From Pseudomonadales bacterium (GTDB lineage: Bacteria > Pseudomonadota > Gammaproteobacteria > Pseudomonadales > Pseudohongiellaceae): 5,792 nt of DNA. The notes under the pieces were generated by a model. It was not told where the DNA came from. It saw only the letters and a program-made list of their open reading frames with translations, and did not search any database. The DNA is taken from assembly GCA_031277435.1 (NCBI GenBank), contig JAITMI010000232.1:1-5792 (forward strand), in the 5' to 3' direction. Below, one piece after another: positions 1 to 5,306 of this stretch (within the stretch, counting starts at the first letter, position 1; every line of letters starts with the position of its first letter). A program made the position numbers and the translations under genes.

Positions 1-6
1 GGAGAG
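1..6 (+). promoter_or_regulatory. Ribosome binding site of the response regulator
   Basis: GGAGAG lies 4 bases before the ATG at 11 (the GGAG core is 6 bases away). It supports this start. The promoter lies outside the window. Confidence 0.7.
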
Positions 7-10
7 CCCC

Positions 11-688
11 ATGCAAATACTAGTGATCGAAGACAATCGCGACATCGCCGAAAACATCGCCGACTATTTTGAACCGCGCGGCTATACGCTCGACTTCGCC
101 GCCGATGGCCTTACTGGCCTGCATCTGGCGGTTACTCAGCGCTTCGACGTGATCGTGCTTGATGTGATGCTGCCCGGCATGGACGGCATGACCTTATGCC
201 GCAAGCTGCGCGAGGAAGCCGGCAATACCACGCCGGTATTGATGCTCACCGCGCGCGATCAGCTCGACGACAAACTGGCTGGCTTTCGCGCTGGCAGCGA
301 CGACTACCTGGTCAAGCCCTTTTCAGTAAAAGAACTCGAAGTACGCCTGCAAGCCTTGGTGAAGCGCGCCAATCCGCAGGCGCGGCAAAAAGTGCTGCGC
401 GTCGCTGATCTCGAATTCAACCCCGACACTCAGCAAACCCATCGTGGCGACGCCTTGATCGACCTCAACCCGATTCAGCGCAAATTGCTCGAACTTTTAT
501 TGAGCAACAGCCACCGCGTGGTCAGCCGCGAAGAATTGGAACAACACATCTACAACGGCTCGCCGCCCGATTCCGACGTGCTGCGCACGCATATTTACAG
601 CCTGCGCAACGCCATCGACAAGCATTACGAACCCAAACTCTTGCACACCGTACACGGAACGGGGTATCGCCTGTATGACGCACGTTAA
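11..688 (+). CDS. colR: ColR-like OmpR/PhoB-family response regulator
   Basis: Cytoplasmic DNA-binding response regulator of 225 residues, the normal family length. The N-terminal receiver domain (about 1-118) has the acidic pair E7/D8, the phospho-acceptor D51 in VLDVMLPG, T80 in MLTA and K102 in VKPF, so all switch residues are present. A linker leads to a C-terminal winged-helix DNA-binding domain (about 127-223) ending in the typical HTVHGTGYRL wing. The opening MQILVIEDNRDIAENIADYF and the DSDVLRTHIYSLRNAIDK stretch resemble Pseudomonas/Xanthomonas ColR as I remember it; the symbol rests on that resemblance and no search was run. The ATG is preceded by GGAGAG at 1-6, a good ribosome binding site. 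The stop overlaps the downstream kinase start by 14 bases, so the two are translationally coupled and almost certainly cognate partners. Known ColR regulates envelope and metal-stress genes; its targets here are unknown. Family assignment is near certain, ColR orthology moderate. Confidence 0.95.
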   Translation: MQILVIEDNRDIAENIADYFEPRGYTLDFAADGLTGLHLAVTQRFDVIVLDVMLPGMDGMTLCRKLREEAGNTTPVLMLTARDQLDDKLAGFRAGSDDYLVKPFSVKELEVRLQALVKRANPQARQKVLRVADLEFNPDTQQTHRGDALIDLNPIQRKLLELLLSNSHRVVSREELEQHIYNGSPPDSDVLRTHIYSLRNAIDKHYEPKLLHTVHGTGYRLYDAR

Positions 689-1946
689 AACCTGGCGTCT
701 CAGTCTGAGACTGCGCATCATCCTGGCGCTGGTGTTGATCGCCACCGCCATGAGCACGCTGTTGGCTTACGGCTCGCTCGAAATCAAAGCCAGGCTGGAA
801 GAAGTGATTTTTGGCGACATCGTGCGCGATGAATTCTCTTCGCTGCAAATGCAGCTTGAGGACGGCGACTACGACCCCTCGCATCTACTCTATAACTGGT
901 CATTCTATTACGACGATAGCCTGACTCCGCTGCCGCCCGCTTTACGCACGCTTGCGCCGGGCTCTTATCACAGCGTCATCATTGCTGACCGCTATTATCA
1001 AGTGGAAGTGGGCATGAACTCGCGCGGGCAAAGGCAAGTACTGACTTACGATCTCACCGCCTGGGAAACGCAAGAACACGCGGTGTTGCGTCTATTGGCT
1101 TATGGCGCGGGCGTTCAATTACTCTTGGCCATCGTGCTCGGCTGGCTGGCGTCGAGCGTTATTTTGGCGCCGGTGCGCGCCTTCACCCGCAGGCTCGGCG
1201 CCATCGATCCGCGCCAGCGCAAAGTGCGCATCGCGCAGGAATTTCAGGGCAATGAAATCAGTTCGATCGCCGCCGAATTCGACCGCTACCTGTCGCGGCT
1301 CGACCGCTTCGTGGAACGCGAACGCTTTTTCACCGCCGCCGCCAGCCACGAATTGCGCACGCCGCTGTCGGTAATGCTCGGCGCGCTCGACATTCTCGAC
1401 AACGCCGATCTCGACGGCCCCAGCGCCCGCGCTCGCCAGCGCCTGCGCCGCGCCTGCAACGAAATGAAAGCCTTTATCGAAGCCGCGCTGCAACTCGCGC
1501 GCGAGGACGCCACCACCATCGAAGAACAGCAAAGCTGCAATTTGCACACGTTATTGAACGAATTGTTGGAAGATCAGCAAAGCGCTCTCAGCGCGCGCCA
1601 TATCATCGTTGAGCGCCCCGCCGCCGACGCCGTGGTGCTGGATTATTCTCCGAGCTTATTACGCATTTTGCTCGGCAATTTGCTGCGCAACGCCATCGAA
1701 CACACGCGCGACGGCCGCATCAGCGTACAGCTTTCCCCCAGCGCGATCGTCATCGAAGACAGCGGCAGCGGCATCCCCAGCGCCGACCTGCCGCACGTAT
1801 TCGACCGCAGCTACACCACCAAGGAAGACGGCTACGGCCTCGGCCTCAATCTGGTCAAGCGCATCTGCGACCGCTTCGGCTGGAATATCGACATTCAAAG
1901 CGAAGTGGGCAAAGGAACCCGGGTGGCCTTGGCCTTGAATCCGTAA
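675..1946 (+). CDS. colS: ColS-like membrane sensor histidine kinase
   Basis: Inner-membrane sensor kinase of 423 residues, expected to phosphorylate D51 of the regulator encoded just upstream. Order of parts: short cytoplasmic N-terminus; membrane helix 1 (about 12-32); periplasmic sensor region (about 33-138); membrane helix 2 (about 139-165); HAMP-like linker (about 166-215); dimerisation domain with the phospho-acceptor H225 in ASHELRTP; and a HATPase domain with N box N335/N339, G1 box DSGSG (362-366), and G2 box GYGLGL (386-391) after a short ATP lid. All catalytic motifs are intact. The sensor ends with E131-T-Q-E134 directly before helix 2; ColS of Pseudomonas is known to use a periplasmic ExxE for Fe(III)/Zn(II) sensing, so this may be a metal sensor (inference). 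The ATG overlaps the regulator gene by 14 bases. The HATPase ending (LVKRICDRFGWNIDI) also fits ColS-like kinases. The ColS assignment is by remembered resemblance; another EnvZ-type kinase is possible. Confidence 0.93.
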   Translation: MTHVKTWRLSLRLRIILALVLIATAMSTLLAYGSLEIKARLEEVIFGDIVRDEFSSLQMQLEDGDYDPSHLLYNWSFYYDDSLTPLPPALRTLAPGSYHSVIIADRYYQVEVGMNSRGQRQVLTYDLTAWETQEHAVLRLLAYGAGVQLLLAIVLGWLASSVILAPVRAFTRRLGAIDPRQRKVRIAQEFQGNEISSIAAEFDRYLSRLDRFVERERFFTAAASHELRTPLSVMLGALDILDNADLDGPSARARQRLRRACNEMKAFIEAALQLAREDATTIEEQQSCNLHTLLNELLEDQQSALSARHIIVERPAADAVVLDYSPSLLRILLGNLLRNAIEHTRDGRISVQLSPSAIVIEDSGSGIPSADLPHVFDRSYTTKEDGYGLGLNLVKRICDRFGWNIDIQSEVGKGTRVALALNP

Positions 1947-1971
1947 CACCGCGCCCACGGCTCGCCAGGCA

Positions 1972-2000
1972 TGGACAGGCCGCGAACCCTTTACTACCAT
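1972..2000 (+). promoter_or_regulatory. Candidate sigma70 promoter for the cytochrome-propeller gene
   Basis: TGGACA (1972-1977, 5 of 6 to TTGACA) and TACCAT (1995-2000, 4 of 6 to TATAAT) are separated by 17 bases, in the gap after the kinase stop. A start near 2007 would give a leader of about 25 bases. This is a weak consensus match and other promoters are possible. Confidence 0.35.
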
Positions 2001-2030
2001 CAAGCTCTCTTTTTCCCTTGAGGGCTTGGT
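1999..2030 (+). promoter_or_regulatory. Hairpin covering the ribosome binding site of the cytochrome-propeller gene
   Basis: Bases 1999-2009 (ATCAAGCTCTC) can pair with 2020-2030 (GAGGGCTTGGT): 11 pairs, two of them U-G wobbles, around a 10-base pyrimidine-rich loop. The right arm contains GAGGG (2020-2024), the Shine-Dalgarno sequence 7 bases before the ATG at 2032. In a transcript reading through from the kinase gene this fold would hide the ribosome binding site. A transcript starting near 2007 would lack most of the left arm and escape the fold. The pairing is visible in the sequence; any regulatory role is inference. Confidence 0.45.
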
Positions 2031-2031
2031 C

Positions 2032-3258
2032 ATGCAGCACATCCGTGGTTTCCGCCTGGTTCCGTTTACGCTTTCCGCCTTGAGTTTGCTCTGTGGCGCG
2101 CCGTTCGCCGCCGCTCAGCCGGTGCAACCGGGGGAACTGCCTGATGGCGAAGGCAAGGAACTGGTGCAGACGGTCTGTTTTGCCTGCCATACCGCGACCA
2201 ACATCACCGGCGCCGCTGGTTACGATAGCGCGCACTGGAAGGAACTGTTCAATTCCATGATTACGCTGCCCGCCGCGCAGGCCGACACCATCGCCAACTA
2301 CCTTGCCGCCAACTTCGCGCCGCGCCCCAACCGCGGGCCCACGCTGATCGAGGGTGATACTAAAGTCAACATTCAAGAATGGATGGCGCCCACTCGCGGG
2401 CAGCGCACGCGTGATCCGGTAGAAGCGCCCGACGGTTCGATCTGGTGGACCGGCATGTGGGCGTCCCTGGTTGGCCGGCTCGACCCCGCCACCGGCGCGA
2501 TGGAGGAATACCGCCTGCCCGTTACCGCACGGCCGCACAGCATCGTGCCCGATGCCGAGGGCAATATCTGGTACACCGGCAACAGCAACGGCACTATTGG
2601 AAAGCTCGATCCAAAAACCGGCGAGATCACCCAATACTCCACGCTGGCAAGCGATCCGCACAGCGCCGCCTTCCATCCCAATGGCGATCTGTACTTTACG
2701 GCACAAAACAGCGGCATGTTGGGCCGGCTAGATCCCGTGACCGGTGAATTGAAGGAAATCACCACCGAACCGCGCCCTTACGGCATCAAGGTCGCCCCCA
2801 ACGGCACGCTATGGGTCGCCTACAACGGCACCAACAAGATCGGCGCAATGGACCCGGAAACGATGGAAGTCCGTTATTTCGAGGTTCCCAACGCCGCCTC
2901 GCGCGTGCGCCGGCTCGACATCGACAGCAAGGGCCTGGTGTGGTTCGTGAATTCGACGCAGGGCAAACTGGGCCGCCTCAACCCCGCCACCGGCGAAATC
3001 ACCCAGTGGGATTCCCCCAGCGGCGCGCGCTCGCAGCCTTATGCGCTGGCGGTGGTGGAAGATAAAGTCTGGTACAACGAAAGCGGTATGCGCCCTGACG
3101 CGCTGGTACGTTTCGACCCCGAGACCGAGCAATTCCAAAGCTGGGCCATCCCCAGCGGCGTTGGCATCGTGCGCAATATGTGGGTGACGAAGGACAATAA
3201 TTTGCTTATTCACCAGACCAGTTCTAACAGGATTGGGCTGGTGACGATTGAGGATTGA
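2032..3258 (+). CDS. Secreted cytochrome c / Vgb-like beta-propeller fusion protein
   Basis: Exported protein of 408 residues. A Sec signal peptide (about 1-28, cleavage near FAAA/QP) is followed by a small class I cytochrome c domain (about 35-98) with one haem site, C49-F-A-C52-H53. M76 in LFNSMITLP is the likely sixth ligand, before the IANYLAANF helix typical of such domains. Residues about 115-408 are a beta-propeller of the virginiamycin B lyase/SMP-30 type: a motif like GRLDPxTGExxxY recurs near 148, 190, 231, 271, 314 and 358, with a last partial copy (IGLVTIED) at 401, a period of 40-44 residues that fits seven blades. The haem domain suggests a redox role in the periplasm, perhaps passing electrons from a substrate bound by the propeller. 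Antibiotic lyase activity cannot be inferred, because I could not place the Vgb catalytic residues. I chose the ATG at 2032, 7 bases after GAGGG; a TTG two codons earlier (2026) lies too close to that site. The substrate is unknown. Confidence 0.9.
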   Translation: MQHIRGFRLVPFTLSALSLLCGAPFAAAQPVQPGELPDGEGKELVQTVCFACHTATNITGAAGYDSAHWKELFNSMITLPAAQADTIANYLAANFAPRPNRGPTLIEGDTKVNIQEWMAPTRGQRTRDPVEAPDGSIWWTGMWASLVGRLDPATGAMEEYRLPVTARPHSIVPDAEGNIWYTGNSNGTIGKLDPKTGEITQYSTLASDPHSAAFHPNGDLYFTAQNSGMLGRLDPVTGELKEITTEPRPYGIKVAPNGTLWVAYNGTNKIGAMDPETMEVRYFEVPNAASRVRRLDIDSKGLVWFVNSTQGKLGRLNPATGEITQWDSPSGARSQPYALAVVEDKVWYNESGMRPDALVRFDPETEQFQSWAIPSGVGIVRNMWVTKDNNLLIHQTSSNRIGLVTIED

Positions 3259-3287
3259 GAAATAGCCACCTTCTAAACCGAACGGTC

Positions 3288-3311
3288 CCTTCCCCCGCCC
3301 GCGGGGGAAGG
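3288..3311. terminator. Perfect GC-rich hairpin, left arm of the palindromic element; possible terminator
   Basis: CCTTCCCCCGC (3288-3298) and GCGGGGGAAGG (3301-3311) are perfectly complementary, so the stem can be 10 pairs with a 4-base loop. It lies 30 bases after the cytochrome-propeller stop and could stop transcription or protect the mRNA end. No T tract follows on either strand, so a standard intrinsic terminator is not shown. Confidence 0.4.
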
Positions 3312-3355
3312 CTAGGATAGGGGCAAGCGGTCTTTTAACCTTCCCCCCACCCCAA

Positions 3356-3376
3356 CCCTCCCCCGCAGGCGGAGGA
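3356..3376. terminator. Second GC-rich hairpin, right arm of the palindromic element; possible terminator of the minus-strand operon
   Basis: CCCTCCCCCGC (3356-3366) pairs with GCGGAGGAGGG (starting at 3369 and ending at 3379) with a single mismatch and a 2-base apex (AG), so a few apical pairs must open. It lies about 45 bases beyond the stop of the barrel-protein gene read on the minus strand. It also lacks a clear T tract. Its main interest is as the mirror of the left hairpin. Confidence 0.35.
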
Positions 3377-3425
3377 GGGGGCCGTTCAGTTTCAACTCCC
3401 GCAAGAAGACGATCCCATCACATTT

Positions 3426-4148
3426 TTAGAACTCATATTCAAACAACAAGCGCCACGTCGTCCCCGCGCTGTCATTGTCGAGCCCAAACACCACGCCGCT
3501 CTCCCAGTGCAAGGTCTTGCGCGGCCCCAGGCTGAGATCGCCTTGCAGTACTGGCCCCAGCGCAAGTGTTTCTTGGCCGGCGTAAAACTCCAGCGCGGGT
3601 TCGAATTCGCGGCGGTAGCGGTAGCGCGCTTGCAGCGACAGCGCGGTTTCGATTTCGGCGTCGATGTCCTCGCCCCATTCGTTGATCAGAAATAAATTCG
3701 CGGCGCCGCTCCAGGCGCCGAATTCGCGTTCCGTCAATAAGCCCAGCTTGAATTCGCGCATATCCGAATGCAGCGCGTTTTCATATTCCACCAACAGGCC
3801 CCAATCAGCGGCGTACTCGCCCTGTTCGGTGAGCTGGTGTTTTATTTCGATTTCCCAGGCTTGCGTTCTAAAACCGCTGGCGCGATTCTTTTCGCCGGTC
3901 AGATACAGCTCCACGAAATTGCGTTCGCCGACGGAGTGCCCCACGGAAAACTTATGCACCTGCGCGGGATTGACGAAATTGCGCTGCTCATCCTGAAACA
4001 CCGAGCGCCATTCGATCTCGGTTTCCAGCGCGTCCACGTAAGGATGATAGACCTTGTCCACCACCAGGCCATCGGCGTGACTATGCAGGCTCACTAGCGT
4101 CACCAAGACGGCGGCAACGCTACGGCTTAACGGAAGGGGCCAACGCAA
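3426..4148 (-). CDS. Predicted outer-membrane beta-barrel protein in iron-uptake operon (unknown family)
   Basis: Protein of 240 residues that I do not recognise by family. It has a Sec signal peptide (basic start, hydrophobic 10-20, cleavage likely after HSHA, about residue 25). The rest alternates polar and aromatic/hydrophobic residues in many amphipathic stretches, for example 76-86, 97-105, 115-124, 131-152, 167-189 and 212-223. It ends in RLLFEYEF, with the C-terminal Phe typical of barrels inserted by the BAM machinery. It has no Cys and no haem or TonB-box motif that I can see. It is the last gene of the operon, 3 bases after the FTR1 stop, so a role in letting iron or a chelate cross the outer membrane is plausible by context only. 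The start is TTG at 4148: an AGGAG site lies 8 bases upstream and no in-frame ATG occurs before residue 130. Real gene: likely; function: open. Confidence 0.85.
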   Translation of the reverse strand: MRWPLPLSRSVAAVLVTLVSLHSHADGLVVDKVYHPYVDALETEIEWRSVFQDEQRNFVNPAQVHKFSVGHSVGERNFVELYLTGEKNRASGFRTQAWEIEIKHQLTEQGEYAADWGLLVEYENALHSDMREFKLGLLTEREFGAWSGAANLFLINEWGEDIDAEIETALSLQARYRYRREFEPALEFYAGQETLALGPVLQGDLSLGPRKTLHWESGVVFGLDNDSAGTTWRLLFEYEF

Positions 4149-4151
4149 AAT

Positions 4152-4970
4152 TTATTCTCCTTGTATTTCTCCACGCGCCCAGGCGCGCCTGAATAAAGGC
4201 GTGAGCATGAACGCCGCGCAAGCCAGGGCATACGCGAGCAGTTGCGCCAGCGACGGCGTGGCCTCGTAACCGATCAGCGCATAGAGCAACTGACCGAGGA
4301 CGGTATTTTCCGGCAACAGCGCGCTGCTGTCCCACAGTTCCGCCGTATACGGCAGCCAATCCGCCTGGTTGAGCAGCAACACCGCCTGCATCGCCATGTT
4401 ACCGGAGAAAAACGCCAACAGCAGCGCCACCACGCGCAGCGCGCGGCGATCATTGAGGTTGCGCAAAATATAATACAGCAGCACGCCACAGCTTACGCCA
4501 ATGCCGATCGCCACGGTCGCGCCTGACAAAACCGAGGTCAAGACTTCCCGCTGGCCCATGATGCCTTGGGTGTAAAGAATGATCTCGGAACCTTCGCGGG
4601 TGATCGCCAAGGTGACGATGACGATCAAACAGATCATGCCGCCGCCGCGCGCCAAAAAACTCGCCTCACCGGCGCCGCGCCAGGCGTAGCCGAGCGTGAG
4701 CAAGAGCGCGATCGTCACGATCTGGAACGCGGCGTTTACTACTTCCTGCCCGACATAATCGAACCACGCCGACACCACCGGCGTCAGCGCCGCGAAACCC
4801 CAGGAGCCGAGCACGCCAAGCACGATGCTCAGCGGCACCCACGCGGCGCGCCAGCGCGCGCCGAGCGCCAAAGGTTCGCGCTGCAAGGCGGTGAGCAAGA
4901 GGAACAAGCTGAGCAGCAGCGAGGCTTCCAGAATTTCCTGCAAGACCAGAATAACGGCGTTCAAAAACAT
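4152..4970 (-). CDS. FTR1-family high-affinity iron permease
   Basis: Inner-membrane permease of 272 residues, about the usual length for bacterial FTR1/EfeU proteins, with about seven membrane helices (roughly 4-25, 44-64, 78-95, 110-124, 148-168, 178-198, 240-258). The iron-binding REXXE motif of the fourth helix is intact (R125-E-G-S-E129, in ITREGSEIILYTQG). The matching motif in helix 1 reads Q11-E-I-L-E15, with Gln in place of the usual Arg while both Glu remain. The C-terminal GYEATPSLAQLLAY is the usual FTR1 ending. Family members move ferric iron, delivered by a periplasmic partner, into the cytoplasm. That partner here is probably the cupredoxin-like protein encoded 15 bases upstream; the arrangement recalls FtrB-FtrC of Bordetella. 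Start ATG at 4970 has a weak AGG 6 bases upstream; the gene sits 3 bases before the barrel gene. Family is near certain, substrate (Fe3+) very likely. Confidence 0.94.
   Translation of the reverse strand: MFLNAVILVLQEILEASLLLSLFLLLTALQREPLALGARWRAAWVPLSIVLGVLGSWGFAALTPVVSAWFDYVGQEVVNAAFQIVTIALLLTLGYAWRGAGEASFLARGGGMICLIVIVTLAITREGSEIILYTQGIMGQREVLTSVLSGATVAIGIGVSCGVLLYYILRNLNDRRALRVVALLLAFFSGNMAMQAVLLLNQADWLPYTAELWDSSALLPENTVLGQLLYALIGYEATPSLAQLLAYALACAAFMLTPLFRRAWARGEIQGE
4157..4161 (-). promoter_or_regulatory. Ribosome binding site that sets the TTG start of the barrel protein
   Basis: Read on the minus strand, AGGAG lies 8 bases before TTG at 4148 and within the last codons of the FTR1 gene (CAA GGA GAA TAA). 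It supports the unusual start and suggests translational coupling to the permease. Confidence 0.7.
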
Positions 4971-4985
4971 AGTGGGCCTATTTCT

Positions 4986-5306
4986 TCATTTGGCGATCAC
5001 CCGCCCCTGCGCCGTTTTAGGATAAAACTCACCAAAAAAGGGATATTCACCCGGCTTGAGCGGGCCGATGAAAATGGCGGTGCGCGAGTTGCCCGGAATC
5101 ACCTTTTCGCGGTTCAGCTCGTAGCTTTCAAATTCTTCCGGAGTTTCGTCCTGATTATCGACCATCAGGCGCACCTTCACGCCCGCCGGCACTTCGAGAG
5201 TGGAAGGAAAAAATAAATGATCACGAATCACCAGTTCAAATTCCGGCGTCGCGGCCCATAGCGGCGCGCTCAAGAGCCAGCACGGCAATAAATAAAATTT
5301 ACGCAT
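4986..5306 (-). CDS. Small periplasmic cupredoxin-like protein (FtrB-like iron-uptake partner)
   Basis: Exported protein of 106 residues: signal peptide (about 1-18, cleavage near LWA/AT), then a single cupredoxin-like domain. The core FPSTLEVPAGVKVRL, the acidic stretch EEFESYELNREKVI (57-70) and GPLKPGEYPFFGEF (81-94) match the cupredoxin-domain proteins found beside FTR1 permeases. The mature part has no Cys, so a classical type 1 copper site is absent; candidate metal ligands are H30 and Glu 57, 58, 60, 63 and 67. Position 95 is Tyr in FFGEFYPKTAQG where I recall His in relatives. The likely role is to bind or oxidise iron in the periplasm and hand it to the permease (inference from context). 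I chose the ATG at 5306: it follows GAGGGAGG and a signal peptide starts there. A longer reading from 5405 would only run through the kinase gene in another frame. The gene overlaps the kinase end by 8 bases. Confidence 0.9.
   Translation of the reverse strand: MRKFYLLPCWLLSAPLWAATPEFELVIRDHLFFPSTLEVPAGVKVRLMVDNQDETPEEFESYELNREKVIPGNSRTAIFIGPLKPGEYPFFGEFYPKTAQGRVIAK

Larger units (their letters stand above)
3275..3392. repeat. 118-base near-palindromic REP/MITE-like intergenic element
   Basis: Two arms of about 50 bases (3275-3324 and 3343-3392) are inverted imperfect copies around an 18-base centre (3325-3342). The outer ends AAACCGAACGG and CCGTTCAGTTT are complementary at 10 of 11 positions. 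Each arm contains its own GC-rich hairpin. It fills most of the gap between the two convergent gene sets. The form fits a REP doublet (BIME) or a short non-autonomous mobile element, but no transposase or target duplication is visible and copy number in the genome is unknown. Confidence 0.6.

Noticed and set aside
1326..1333. TTTTTCAC, resembling the core of the ColR binding site as I remember it
   Set aside because: It lies inside the kinase coding region (codons for the FFT before the His box) and the flanking bases do not fit the rest of the remembered consensus.
2026..2031. TTG start two codons upstream for the cytochrome-propeller gene
   Set aside because: It is only 1 base after the GAGGG site; the ATG at 2032 has proper 7-base spacing.
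1855..2706. 283-codon open frame on the minus strand across the kinase end and cytochrome-propeller start
   Set aside because: It runs antisense to two well-supported genes, has no recognisable domain, and reflects GC-rich codon bias.
2473..2995. Similar 25-base DNA stretches at 2473-2497 and 2971-2995
   Set aside because: They encode the same propeller blade motif (GRLDPATG / GRLNPATG) and are explained by the protein repeat, not by a mobile or regulatory repeat.
2032..3258. Antibiotic resistance gene vgb
   Set aside because: The propeller resembles Vgb, but the fused haem domain and export signal differ from the cytoplasmic lyase and the catalytic residues could not be confirmed.
4566..5216. 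216-codon open frame on the plus strand opposite the FTR1 and cupredoxin genes
   Set aside because: Low-complexity Arg/Gln/Glu-rich translation antisense to clear genes; no domain or convincing start signal.
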